From contig KN805408.1 in assembly GCA_000818945.1 (NCBI GenBank), positions 220,682 through 284,681 of the forward strand: a DNA stretch of 64,000 nt, in the 5' to 3' direction. The position numbers and the translations under genes are program-made. A model generated the notes under the pieces. The model worked only from the letters and a program-made list of their open reading frames with translations, did no database searches and was not told the origin of the DNA. This DNA comes from Schizochytrium sp. CCTCC M209059. Its lineage: Eukaryota > Sar > Bigyra > Thraustochytrida > Thraustochytriidae. Of the stretch, positions 1 to 9,000 are shown in pieces; position 1 is the first letter of the stretch; each line of letters starts with the position of its first letter.

Positions 1-160
1 CTGCATAACCGACATGGAAGTCTGGGCTCTCCCTCGCAGGCCCGTAAGTCCAAACTTCGAAGGGACAACTTCTCAATTCGCAACATGTTTCCGCAAGGTG
101 CGTCTACCTCAAAGAAATAAGTAAGATAAATAATATGAAAGTGCAGTGTGACAGCGAGAA

Positions 161-1402
161 TCACCAAGCCAAAGGTTCGGGCGCGAACTTGCGTGCAAGC
201 ATCTTCGCTCGCAACAAATCTTGTTCAGAGGCAGGATCGTCGGGATCGAGTGCGAGAGCGGCCGGAAGCAAGGCGTTGCGCCACAATTGCGCATATAGGT
301 GCACCCAGGAAAGTGCAGAGCGATCCCCAGGGCCAAGAATCTTGTTATAGACACCCGCCTGCAAAAGCTTATCGAGACGCCGGAATCGCAGCATGTGCAA
401 AAACGCCAAAGGAAGAACGCAGGCGTTCTTTTCAAAGACAGTGTACAAATATTCGTCGTCGCTCCAAACAGGTTGCACACCGTCAAGATGAGGTGCTTGG
501 AGCTCGATTTGATCTCCCGAGTTCGTCTCTACCTCACTCATTAACTTAATGCTTGCTTCCTCGCACCCTGCTTGGGCAGCCTGAGCCGTCGTGGCGGGCA
601 TACCCGCGAGCCAGAGATCCGAAAGCGAGTCTGCTCCCTCCTCCGCAGCTGCTGGCTGGCCCCAGTCTCCCTGTCTCGAGAAAGCACCTAGATGCTGAAC
701 CAGAGCGAGAAACTGCACCCAGTCAGGATGGCCGCAGGATTCGGCGGCGCGCATTCGCGAAGTTGCGCGCGCAAGACCCCCGGTACGAGAGAGCGCATCC
801 CAAATTGAGATCGTGCAGCGGGTCGAGGAACGTGTTGCCTCTCGTTTGGCCAAAGCGTGTACGAGAGAGAGACGTTGCATCTGTGACACAAGAAAACCGC
901 CTTGCCCTCGCAAGTTGCAGCGCATCGGTACCACACGATAGGTCTCGTCGCCATTGTAGAGCATTTTGAAGGAGCTTCCATTCGGCATATCAACAACCTC
1001 GAATCCCGCGCGTTCGTAGAGACCGACAAGTTTGCCAAAGCGAGCCATGTCTTCTTCGGCTTCGAGAAGCACGCAGCAATAGCCAAGATGGTCACGCATA
1101 AAAGCCTTGCACATTTCCAGAAGCGCAAGTGCGACATTCTGGCCGCGGAGTTTTGGGCGGACAGACACGGCCTTGATGAAACCTTGCCGCTCCTTTGCAT
1201 GGGTCGGCTCGCCTGCAGCACCGCATTCATGCAGCTGCGCCACGAGCTTGCCTTGTGCTCCGCGCTTGTCTTCATGGAACACGAGCCACTTGACCTCCCT
1301 GCCGCATTCCTGGCGCTCGACGCGAAGATTCGGAGGCAGCGCGACGGCTCCGCAGCCGGACATTTTGAGGTCGTCCTCGTAGACGTCGTCGTCCGCGCCC
1401 AT
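161..1402 (-). CDS. GNAT-family N-acetyltransferase-like protein
   Basis: The product is 413 residues from the ATG at 1402. The N-terminal half looks like a GNAT fold. It has a beta strand SVRPKLRGQNVALALLEMCK, in which RGQNVA stands where acetyl-CoA-binding motif A (R/Q-x-x-G-x-A) is expected. A segment ending LVGLYERAGFEVVDMP follows, typical of GNAT motif B. The C-terminal 200 residues, rich in Trp, Leu and Ala, are not recognised. I chose this start because its context, gcgaccATGG, is strong. The frame stays open upstream to an ATG at 1981 and would add a poly-Ser tract from a (CAG)n repeat, but the upstream ATGs have weak contexts. The substrate is unknown. The GNAT call is moderately secure; the exact N-terminus is not. 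Confidence 0.6.
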   Translation of the reverse strand: MGADDDVYEDDLKMSGCGAVALPPNLRVERQECGREVKWLVFHEDKRGAQGKLVAQLHECGAAGEPTHAKERQGFIKAVSVRPKLRGQNVALALLEMCKAFMRDHLGYCCVLLEAEEDMARFGKLVGLYERAGFEVVDMPNGSSFKMLYNGDETYRVVPMRCNLRGQGGFLVSQMQRLSLVHALAKREATRSSTRCTISIWDALSRTGGLARATSRMRAAESCGHPDWVQFLALVQHLGAFSRQGDWGQPAAAEEGADSLSDLWLAGMPATTAQAAQAGCEEASIKLMSEVETNSGDQIELQAPHLDGVQPVWSDDEYLYTVFEKNACVLPLAFLHMLRFRRLDKLLQAGVYNKILGPGDRSALSWVHLYAQLWRNALLPAALALDPDDPASEQDLLRAKMLARKFAPEPLAW

Positions 1403-1612
1403 GGTCGCTCGCTGCGTCTCTTCGCAGGGTGGCTCTCGCTGGCCGGCAGGCTGGCCGCGACGCCAGAGCTGTCTCGCCTCGGCCCCGCCGCGGGTCTCGC
1501 GCGCGCGGCCAAGGCGGAGCCGTCGCGGCCGCGTCCAGGTCGCGCGGCCTCGACCGACACCGGGCGCGCACCTGCCGCCGCTGCTGCCAATGTCACTGCT
1601 GCCGCTGCTGCT

Positions 1613-1635
1613 GCAGGTGCTGCCGCAGGTGCTGC

Positions 1636-1690
<55 letters not shown>
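1613..1690. repeat. (CTG)n/(CAG)n trinucleotide repeat
   Basis: A run of CTG triplets, about 18 of them uninterrupted from roughly 1636, lies just upstream of the chosen start of the GNAT-like gene. On the minus strand it reads AGC and gives poly-Ser in the open frame. If the start at 1402 is right, the repeat is 5' leader rather than coding sequence. Confidence 0.85.
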
Positions 1691-1870
1691 GGCCGCGTCC
1701 GCTGCGCGCTCCGCGTCGAGCTCGCCGCGCGAAAGGGAATCGGGTCTGCCAGCCGCCAGGTCTCGCCCGACCCGAGACCCGAGATGGGAGATGATGGAAG
1801 GGGAAGACGGATGCTCGTTGGCAGACTGCATAGGTGGGAAGTAGTATGCAAGGCCGGGGGCGGGGTTCAC

Positions 1871-2094
1871 GATCGTCGCCGTGGATTGCTCGTGGATCTG
1901 TTGCGCCAAGAGATAGATTGTCGAGATTAGAGGCGTGCAAGTCGGCGGGTGCACAGAGCTTTGGTTGGGGGACCAAGGCATGAAATGGGGGCGAGAATAG
2001 TGATGGTCGCCGTGGTTTTCCGGCGAATCTGCTGCGCCAAGAGATTCTTAAGATTCGAAGCATGCAAGTTGGCGGGTGCACAGAGCTTTGGTTG
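1871..2094. repeat. Imperfect tandem duplication, unit about 130 bp
   Basis: Two direct copies, about 1871-1966 and 2002-2094, share the blocks GTCGCCGTGG, TGCGCCAAGAGAT and GGCGGGTGCACAGAGCTTTG, with diverged sequence between them. The pair fills the space between the stop of the VHS-GAT gene (2105) and the presumed 5' region of the GNAT-like gene, so it may be a duplicated promoter or terminator segment. Confidence 0.8.
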
Positions 2095-2104
2095 AGTAAG
2101 GTGT

Positions 2105-4138
2105 CTAGAAAAGGGAGTCCCAAGGATTGTCTTCGTCTTTCTTGGCGGGTTGCTGTTGCTGCTGCTGCGGCGGCTGTTGCTGGTGCTGCTGGTGCTGCTG
2201 CATGTAGTGTTGCTGGTGCTGCTGCTGTTGGGGCTGCGGCGCTGTCATGGGATGCGGCGTAGCTTGAGGAGGTTGAGGACGAGCCTGGGGTGCTGGAGGT
2301 CGACTACGCACTGGGGCACTCGGTCGTGGAAGCTGCACCCTGTTCTGCGCTGCTTGCTGCTGTTGGTACTGTTGGTGCTGCATTGGTTGAAATTGCTGCT
2401 GCGGCTGCTGCTGCTGTTGCTGTGGCGGTAGTGCCTGTGCAGGTTGCTGAGGGTGTTGCTGGGAGTAGTGTTGCTGTTGATACTGCTGCTGGGGATGCGG
2501 AGCCTGGTGAGGTGCAGCAGGTTGAGTAGAGCGACCGCCCCATGAAGATGCAGAGGCAGAAGACCCGTTTTCCCCCAGACTCATGGAATTCATCATTCCA
2601 GCCCAATCATCTGCGGCACTATCCGTTTGCTGCTTCGGCTGTTGAGGCGGAACAGAGGACCACTGGGATTGCTGGCCCTGCGGCATGGACGGAGCAGGAT
2701 GAGGATTCGTTGGCGGAGGTGTGGGCGAGGCCTTGTCCCACGCAGCCGCGGCCCAGTCGTCGTCATCATCATCCTCGTCGGAAGAGTCTCTCCCTGCACG
2801 GAAAGCATCAAACGGGTTCTCGTCTTTTCCAGTTACCCCTGTAGGAGACGGGACGCCCCCCCAGCCTGGCGCAGAAGGCGCCTCACGATGAGGCGGTTGT
2901 TGGTGATTGTTGCCAAAAGGGTCGAAAGAGTCAGCATTCGCTGCCCACGACGAAGGCTGTCGTTGTTGTTGCTGTTGTTGCTGTCGCTGCTGTTGCTGCT
3001 GTTGCTGCTGTTGCTGTTGCTGCTGCCAGCGTGACTGGGGTTGAAGAGGTTGTGAACTCATGTTCCATCCAGACGAAGAACCTGTTGCATTCGGTGCGGA
3101 CGCTGAGCTTCCTACAACGTGGCCTACCATGCGCCCAGATCCATTTGCAGAGTTGGGCGTTAGAGGTTGCGCCGTAGGAATGTCAGGACTACGACTACGG
3201 GTTTGGCCGTCGCGCGCAAAGTCCTCCATGGTGAATGTCGTTGGCTTTGTATCTGCGCTCGGAGGACCAACCTCCACAGCACGCTTGTGAAGGCTGAGCG
3301 CGTTGAGTACGCGCTCATTCAGCTTGATAAGGATATCCATCCGCGAAGCATCCTCCTCCTGACTGAGCTTGGCAGCAATGACGTTCTGAAAGCCCTTGAC
3401 CTGTTGTACGAGCTCCGTAATGAGATCACTGGAAGCAGCCTCTTCCTTTGAAGATACATTGTACACGAGTTCTTCGAGCATAGCCGTTGCGTTCGAAATG
3501 ACCGAATCCTGCTCCTGCGGCGACAGGCCCTGAAGCTGCGTCGTGGCCTCCGAGAGTGCGGACCTGCTACTACCACCTGTCGCGCCACCAGTGCGACCAG
3601 AACTCCTCGTCGCGCTTGCGGCCGATGTCACATTTGCTTCCCGCGAGGAATCATTGTAGGCAACCCCTTTGCGCTGAAGCAAGGCAAAGGTATCGAGAAT
3701 GTTCTTGGCCATCGCAGGCCGTTCGCGATACTTTGCGCTCCACATCTCGAGCAACGCAAGTGCCTTGTCGGCCTCCTCTTGCTTGCTCCTCCCGCCTTGC
3801 TTGCCGGCCTTTATGAGACGCATAAACTGCTTCATCATCTTAGGAATGGACACAGCCATAATCAGGTCCGGGTGAAACTCATCCATGAGTGTCTCGAGCA
3901 GTACAAGCGTGTTCATCACAATGTTATGGTCCGGGATCTTGAGCTTTTTCCGCAACCTGCGAACAATATCCGCCAACTGCTTGGGCTCCTTGATCCCGTG
4001 GACTTTTGTGGCAATCTGCACATTGAGCGCCTCATCAGGTCCGTCGCCATTGACCGCGGCCTCGATCAGATTGAAAAGCTCCGAGTCCGCCTTGCCCTTG
4101 CTGGCGTAGTACGACGCCGTGATCGCCTTGAACGACAT
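2105..4138 (-). CDS. VHS-GAT domain (TOM1-like) endosomal sorting adaptor
   Basis: The product is 677 residues from the ATG at 4138 (MSFKAITASYY). Residues about 15-160 are a VHS domain, an all-helical superhelix with segments such as IATKVHGIKEPKQLADIVRR and NTLVLLETLMDEFHPDL. Residues about 195-290 look like the three-helix GAT domain, which binds ubiquitin and clathrin partners in TOM1/GGA proteins. The remaining 390 residues are low complexity, Gln- and Pro-rich. They contain ENPFDAF (an NPF motif, as recognised by EH domains) and end in DNPWDSLF. No gamma-adaptin ear is seen, so TOM1-like fits better than GGA. In the TOM1 family such proteins sort ubiquitinated cargo at endosomes. The gene is divergent from an MPR-like cargo receptor. 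A longer frame exists only from a non-ATG codon. Confidence 0.88.
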   Translation of the reverse strand: MSFKAITASYYASKGKADSELFNLIEAAVNGDGPDEALNVQIATKVHGIKEPKQLADIVRRLRKKLKIPDHNIVMNTLVLLETLMDEFHPDLIMAVSIPKMMKQFMRLIKAGKQGGRSKQEEADKALALLEMWSAKYRERPAMAKNILDTFALLQRKGVAYNDSSREANVTSAASATRSSGRTGGATGGSSRSALSEATTQLQGLSPQEQDSVISNATAMLEELVYNVSSKEEAASSDLITELVQQVKGFQNVIAAKLSQEEDASRMDILIKLNERVLNALSLHKRAVEVGPPSADTKPTTFTMEDFARDGQTRSRSPDIPTAQPLTPNSANGSGRMVGHVVGSSASAPNATGSSSGWNMSSQPLQPQSRWQQQQQQQQQQQQQRQQQQQQQRQPSSWAANADSFDPFGNNHQQPPHREAPSAPGWGGVPSPTGVTGKDENPFDAFRAGRDSSDEDDDDDDWAAAAWDKASPTPPPTNPHPAPSMPQGQQSQWSSVPPQQPKQQTDSAADDWAGMMNSMSLGENGSSASASSWGGRSTQPAAPHQAPHPQQQYQQQHYSQQHPQQPAQALPPQQQQQQPQQQFQPMQHQQYQQQQAAQNRVQLPRPSAPVRSRPPAPQARPQPPQATPHPMTAPQPQQQQHQQHYMQQHQQHQQQPPQQQQQQPAKKDEDNPWDSLF
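2930..3032. repeat. Gln-coding CAG/CAA-type repeat in the VHS-GAT gene
   Basis: Mixed TTG/CTG triplets on the plus strand encode an almost pure Gln run with occasional Arg on the minus strand. Further Gln-rich triplet tracts lie at about 2145-2230 and 2345-2500. They make up much of the C-terminal disordered tail. Confidence 0.8.
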
Positions 4139-4338
4139 CTCCCTGCGTCCTGCACTGCGCCGCGGCGCCGCCAAGGATACTGGTCAGCAGCACCTCGTTC
4201 GACGAGGCTGCCTGCGCTGCTCTCCGGGCCGTCCCTCAAGCCAGACTTCGCCCCGAGCACGTGCAGGGGACCTGGCGCTGCCGAGCTGCGCGTCGCCGCG
4301 GCGCTGCCCGCGCCTCCCTCCTCCGCGCTCGCGGACCC

Positions 4339-4369
<31 letters not shown>

Positions 4370-4620
4370 TGTCGCGCGGATCGGGGTCTGGGCGGCGAAC
4401 CCGGCCCTCGCTCATTTGTGGCGTTTGCGCCGCCGCCGGGAGGCACAAATGTGGAACACGCGTGGATGGCACTTTTGTGCGGCAGCAGCGCGGCACAAAA
4501 GTGGGGTCTGCGACGGAGGCCTCGATTCGTTCCAGACAGTCAAGACAGACAGCCAGACAGAGACACAGACCCTCGACGCGGCGCCGCGGAGACGACGGGG
4601 GAGGAGCGAGCCACGCAGCG
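4139..4620. promoter_or_regulatory. Bidirectional promoter between VHS-GAT and MPR-like genes
   Basis: These 482 bp separate two divergent start codons. They hold about five GGGCTC hexamers near 4340-4375. Four related sites follow at about 25-32 bp spacing: CTCATTTGTG (4411-4420), CACAAATGTG (4444-4453), GCACTTTTGTGC (4469-4480) and GCACAAAAGTGG (4493-4504). The sites form two inverted pairs. 4470-4480 and 4493-4503 are exact 11-bp inverted repeats. This is probably a transcription-factor site cluster serving one or both genes. Confidence 0.5.
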
Positions 4621-5858
4621 ATGAGGACCCTCGCGGCGACGCTGGTGGTGAGCGTGCTGCTCGCGAGCTCACATGAGTCCAGGGCCAATGTCTGCAGCTT
4701 CGAGGTCGACGGCCTCGCCTTCGATCTCAAATCTGCGAGCAAGGAGTGCGTATCTGTTTGGGCTGGGCTGGGCTGGGCTGGGCTGGGCGCGGGGAGGAAG
4801 ACAAAGCGGAAGATGCTGAGTGTGGCGAGCGTACATGCCGAGGAGCTCGAGATGAAAACTGACACCATTTCGCCGATTCACGTTGTCCGACGATCTTTTT
4901 TTTTTGGCTCAGGTTGCCACCGTATCAGAAATACATGGCCGAGCAGCAACTGTCAGCAATCTTTTATGTTAATATCTGCGAGCCTGTTGTAGCAGGCGTA
5001 ACGGAAAAGGGACCGTGCGCGGACCACCCAGACGCCGTGGCTGTGAGTGTCAATTACCAGACGTGCCAGCCGTGGGGACTTTTGCAAAATGAGCAGCCTT
5101 GGAAGGGCATCAATGGCAATGTAGGCGCTGGCATCGAAACTACCTACGCTGGCCCGAGCGACGGGCTGTGCGCACAAGGTCGAGTCACCCGGATCCAAAT
5201 CAAATGCGAAGAGACAGGCACGGCGCCAACTTTCTTGGATACAGTCACCGTCGGCCCAGACTATTGCGAAGTGACCTTTCTATTCAGGTCCAAGACTGGG
5301 TGCGGAATCCCCGTTGGAGACGCCGGTGCAACGGGTAGCGATGCGGGAACCACAGGTACTGGTGGCCCATCTCCCACAGCGCCGTCGTCTTCTCCCGGTC
5401 ACAAACCTGCTTCCTCGCCCACGCAAGAAGGAAACGCGCACAACGGGAGCGGCGATGACCCGGATACAAGCAGCATGTCGGTCTTCCTGACCCTACTCTT
5501 GGTTGGTACCTTTCTCTATTGTGTGATTGGCATCTTTCTCAACATGCGGAATGAGGGACGTGAGGGTCTTGAAGCGGTTCCGCACATCGACTTTTGGCGC
5601 GCTCTGCCTGCCCTCGTTGTGCATGCTGCTGCAATCACCTTTTCGTGGGTAAAGGGTCTGCTTGGTTTTGGTGCCGAAGGTGGCTACCACAGTTTTTCGC
5701 CCACTAGTGCTCGCAGTGGCAATGTAAATGGGGCTGCGGACTACTCCATGCCGCCGCCGCCCTCCTCAGGCGGAGCAGCAGTCTCGCCAACAAGCGAGTC
5801 GCAAGTCCCCATTACCGGTCAACCGCGTGGGCCTTCCGGGGAATACACAGTCATATGA
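4621..5858 (+). CDS. Mannose-6-phosphate-receptor/ATG27-like sorting receptor (2 exons)
   Basis: Exons are 4621-4745 and 4913-5858, giving 356 residues. Exon 1 encodes a signal peptide (MRTLAATLVVSVLLASSHES, cleavage near Ala22). Joining at GA|G continues it into the luminal domain. Residues about 24-173 are a Cys-rich MRH/ATG27-type fold, with INGNVGAGIETTYAG, an RVTRIQIKC strand and a CEVTFLFRSKTGC strand. A Ser/Thr/Pro stalk and one TM helix (about 230-252) follow. The cytosolic part includes PHIDFWRALPALV, typical of cation-dependent MPR-like proteins. The C-terminus is EYTVI, a YxxPhi signal for AP adaptors. It probably cycles between Golgi and endosomes or vacuole. Whether it binds mannose 6-phosphate cannot be judged. 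The neighbouring VHS-GAT adaptor is a plausible partner in trafficking. Confidence 0.88.
4746..4912 (+). other. Spliceosomal intron in the MPR-like gene
   Basis: The donor is GTGCGT after AAGGA. The acceptor is a T-rich tract ending GGCTCAG at 4912. The intron is 167 bp in phase 2. Splicing joins the signal peptide exon to the receptor domain without a gap; reading through gives an unrelated tail. It also contains a (GGGCT)n pentamer repeat at about 4758-4788. Confidence 0.85.
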
Positions 5859-6092
5859 ACAAAAGACACGCAATCAAATATTTTGGCACATACATGAGCT
5901 CGAGCATTCCTCCCTCCAACCCTCCCTCCCTCCCTCCCACCCTTTCTCTGTCTGTCTATCTGTCCGTGTTAATGCTCCCATGGTGAAAGCACCCACGTGC
6001 GCAACACTTCTTCAATCGGATGCAAGTAAATGTTTCATAAGATACAACTGTCTCTCAGGTTAAATTTACTTGAAAGGGAGAATGAGTTGAGC

Positions 6093-9000
6093 TTACCAGC
6101 ATGCAGACCAGCCTCTGTAAAGTTGCGCGAGGTTTTCGTGAGAGGTGGCCTGGTTGATGAGTTTCTCCACCTGCTCTTTCACCGACAATGCACTTGGTTC
6201 GCCATCGACTTCACCCGAGCAAGCAAAGTCTGTCCCTTGCAACTTGTCGCGTACGCGGTCAATCACATCCACAGCGCGCTGGTTCAAGGTTGACTTCTCT
6301 GGTTTCTGAGGCCCACTTCCCGCGATCTTGTCGCTTGACGCGGAAGGCCGTCTGATTTCAGTTCTTGCCGAAATCGATGGAAATCCATTCGCAGTCGCGT
6401 CATTGCTTGCACGAGCTTCCGCCACAGCGGCAGAGGCATTTACAGCAATGTCACCTTCCTTGCCATCTTTTTCTGGATTGAGAATGCGCCAGGAGACAAG
6501 CGGGTCGTAGACAAAGGCCTCAAGCATGGTGAGAATTGATTCGTGGTTTCCGCGCAAAACATGCATGACCGCATGGCACGTATGCCGAAAAGTACCATCA
6601 ATCCCGGACGCCTCCATGGCCTTGACGAGCATTCGTGTGAGACGAAAGGGCACCGTTTCCGGAAAGTTCTCACGGTGCATCGTGGACTCGAAACAATCGC
6701 CAAAGTCAATGTGCAAAATTCGACCGGAGCTGCGCTCGAGCATTAAATTGGAGGGATGCCGATCGCCAAGTCCCAAAATGTAGCCCACCATGGACATCGC
6801 TGCGAGGGAGCGTGTGTAGTTGGTCCGACGATCAATCCAAACCTCGGAATTCGGACTTTTCAGCCAAAGAACACGTGCCAGATCCTGCCCAGAGGTGTTA
6901 TTCAGCGCATGCTGGAAGATCTCCACCTTTTGCATCACCGTCAGGTCATCGTACTTGGTGTAGAACTCATTCATCAGCTTGTGCTCAACTTGAATCGGAA
7001 TGCGCCGCGACTCGCGATACTCCTCAATGAGGCGGTGCAGAGTGTCCGTGTGAGGCACCCACTCGACAACACCCGAACTTGAGGACAGGGGAACCACGGC
7101 ATACCGCTGGATCTCGAGACCGAGCTTGCTTGTGTCTTCGTCGAGATGCAAGAGTCCGTTCACGAGACCAAAGAGCTGCATGACGCGTTCGTCCATGCGC
7201 AAGTCCTCGTTGCCCTTAAGGAGAAACATGTGCGAGAACCCGTCACTGCCCATGATGGTGATCACTCGAGGCCTTTGCTTGGAAGTTATGATGCGAACCG
7301 ACGGCTCGAAACCTGCAATGCGAATGACCGGCGCACCTACCTGATAGGTTCCAGGAACGGCGAGCTGCAGGTCGCGCGCGCGCAAGAGAATGGGCGATAC
7401 ATTTCGAAGCTCAATCTGCTTGTGCTGGAGTTGCTGCTTGATTTGACGGAAAACGCCATAGTACAGATCCCAAGCCTGGTCCAAAAACGTCTTGTTTTTG
7501 TTCCCTGAGGCTTTGAACTGCCAAAGCCATTCTGCAGCCTCTTCCAGATTCAAGCCATACGCCTGCACAAAAGCTACCTCGTGCAAGGTCTGAGGACCAT
7601 CTTCATCCATGTCGTGGTGTAACGAAATGAGGATTTCCGCCATCGCATCCACGTCAGGGTTCTCTGTAAAGTATGCTCGTGAGGCGTCTTCGAGACGAAC
7701 ATACCACTTTTCGTGCCAGAGCACCGCGATACGAATGAGTTCACGGGATACGACAATTGCTTCCTCAGCAAGGGCTGGGTAAAGATTGTGCATGCCGCGA
7801 ATCACGTGCTTCGCGGCAGCAGAACGCGCGGGGTCATCCGACTTGGACGCCACTGTTAGAGGGTATATGAGCGTCTGCGGATGCGCTTCTCCGATGCGAA
7901 GCAAGAGCTCGCACACGAGATCGCCATCGGTCTTGAGACGCGCAATTAGTTGCGGAATAACGCCCAGCCACACATCAATTTCAAGCGTTCCAAAACCCTC
8001 GTGCACGGAGCGCTTCACCGCCTCCTCTTCGTAATGACTGAACCAAAGCGTCAAGAGTCGAAGAATGTCTTGCAAAACGTCGATCCCACGTTCACGTCCG
8101 AGAGAGATGGAGCGAAAGAAGCCATTGATCGCAGGCACGACAAATTGACGTTGATCTTGGAGCGCCCCGCCCTCGTCCGTCTTTGCTTCACCATCCGCAT
8201 GCGCAGCGGCAAGTTGCGGCGAGACCGAAGCCCGAAAGTTGGCCAAGGCCCAGGCATGCCAGGCCTTGTAGTTGTTTGGATCCAAGTCCGTCGCATCCCG
8301 ATAACACTGCAAAATCTGTCCGAAAATGTGCTTGCTCTGTTCTTCGAGCAGCAGCGGGTCCCGTGACATGAGACTGTCACCTCTTAATGACGTGGAGTCA
8401 TAGCCTTTGTGAATCGTCGCTGTGATGGACATGCGCGCGCGTCGAGCGCGCGCTCGAGGGCGTGGCACAGGGCCCAAGCGTGGGGATCCTGGAGGTGATG
8501 TCGGCCGCGCGTCAGATCCATGGTTTGCCCCACCGCGCCCATTCTGTGCAGGTGGCGCACGCTCCATCGGCTGCTGGGGAGCAACAGGCGGGCGGGATCC
8601 AGAGTCCGTGTCGCGTGGGCTCGGCGCCAAGGCGGCCTGTTTGTCCTTGACTGCGATCAGCCACGCCCCCAACTTGTTACTGCACTGGACCACGAGTTTA
8701 CGCAGCGCGTCTTTGCGTTGAAAGTTGACGTCGAGCGCTTGTAAATCAGGAATAAGATAATCTTCAAGATCCGCATCGCTTTCATCAACACGAGGGCCCT
8801 TACCCTCGGCTTCGTCAGCTGCATTCATCTCCGCGCGAAGCTGATCGAGATCACTCATGCTGAACAACGCATTTGCATCCCCGACCACCGCCGCGGACGT
8901 CTTTGGCTCGTTCGAGGCGAAGACATCGCCGCCGTCGGAAAGGTCCCCGCTTCCCTCCTCGTCGCCACTCGTGAACGCGGATCGAGGCGACCCAGCCTCT

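Noticed and set aside
902..1930. 342-residue plus-strand frame with poly-Ala
   Set aside because: Antisense to the GNAT-like gene; its length comes from the CTG repeat and high GC.
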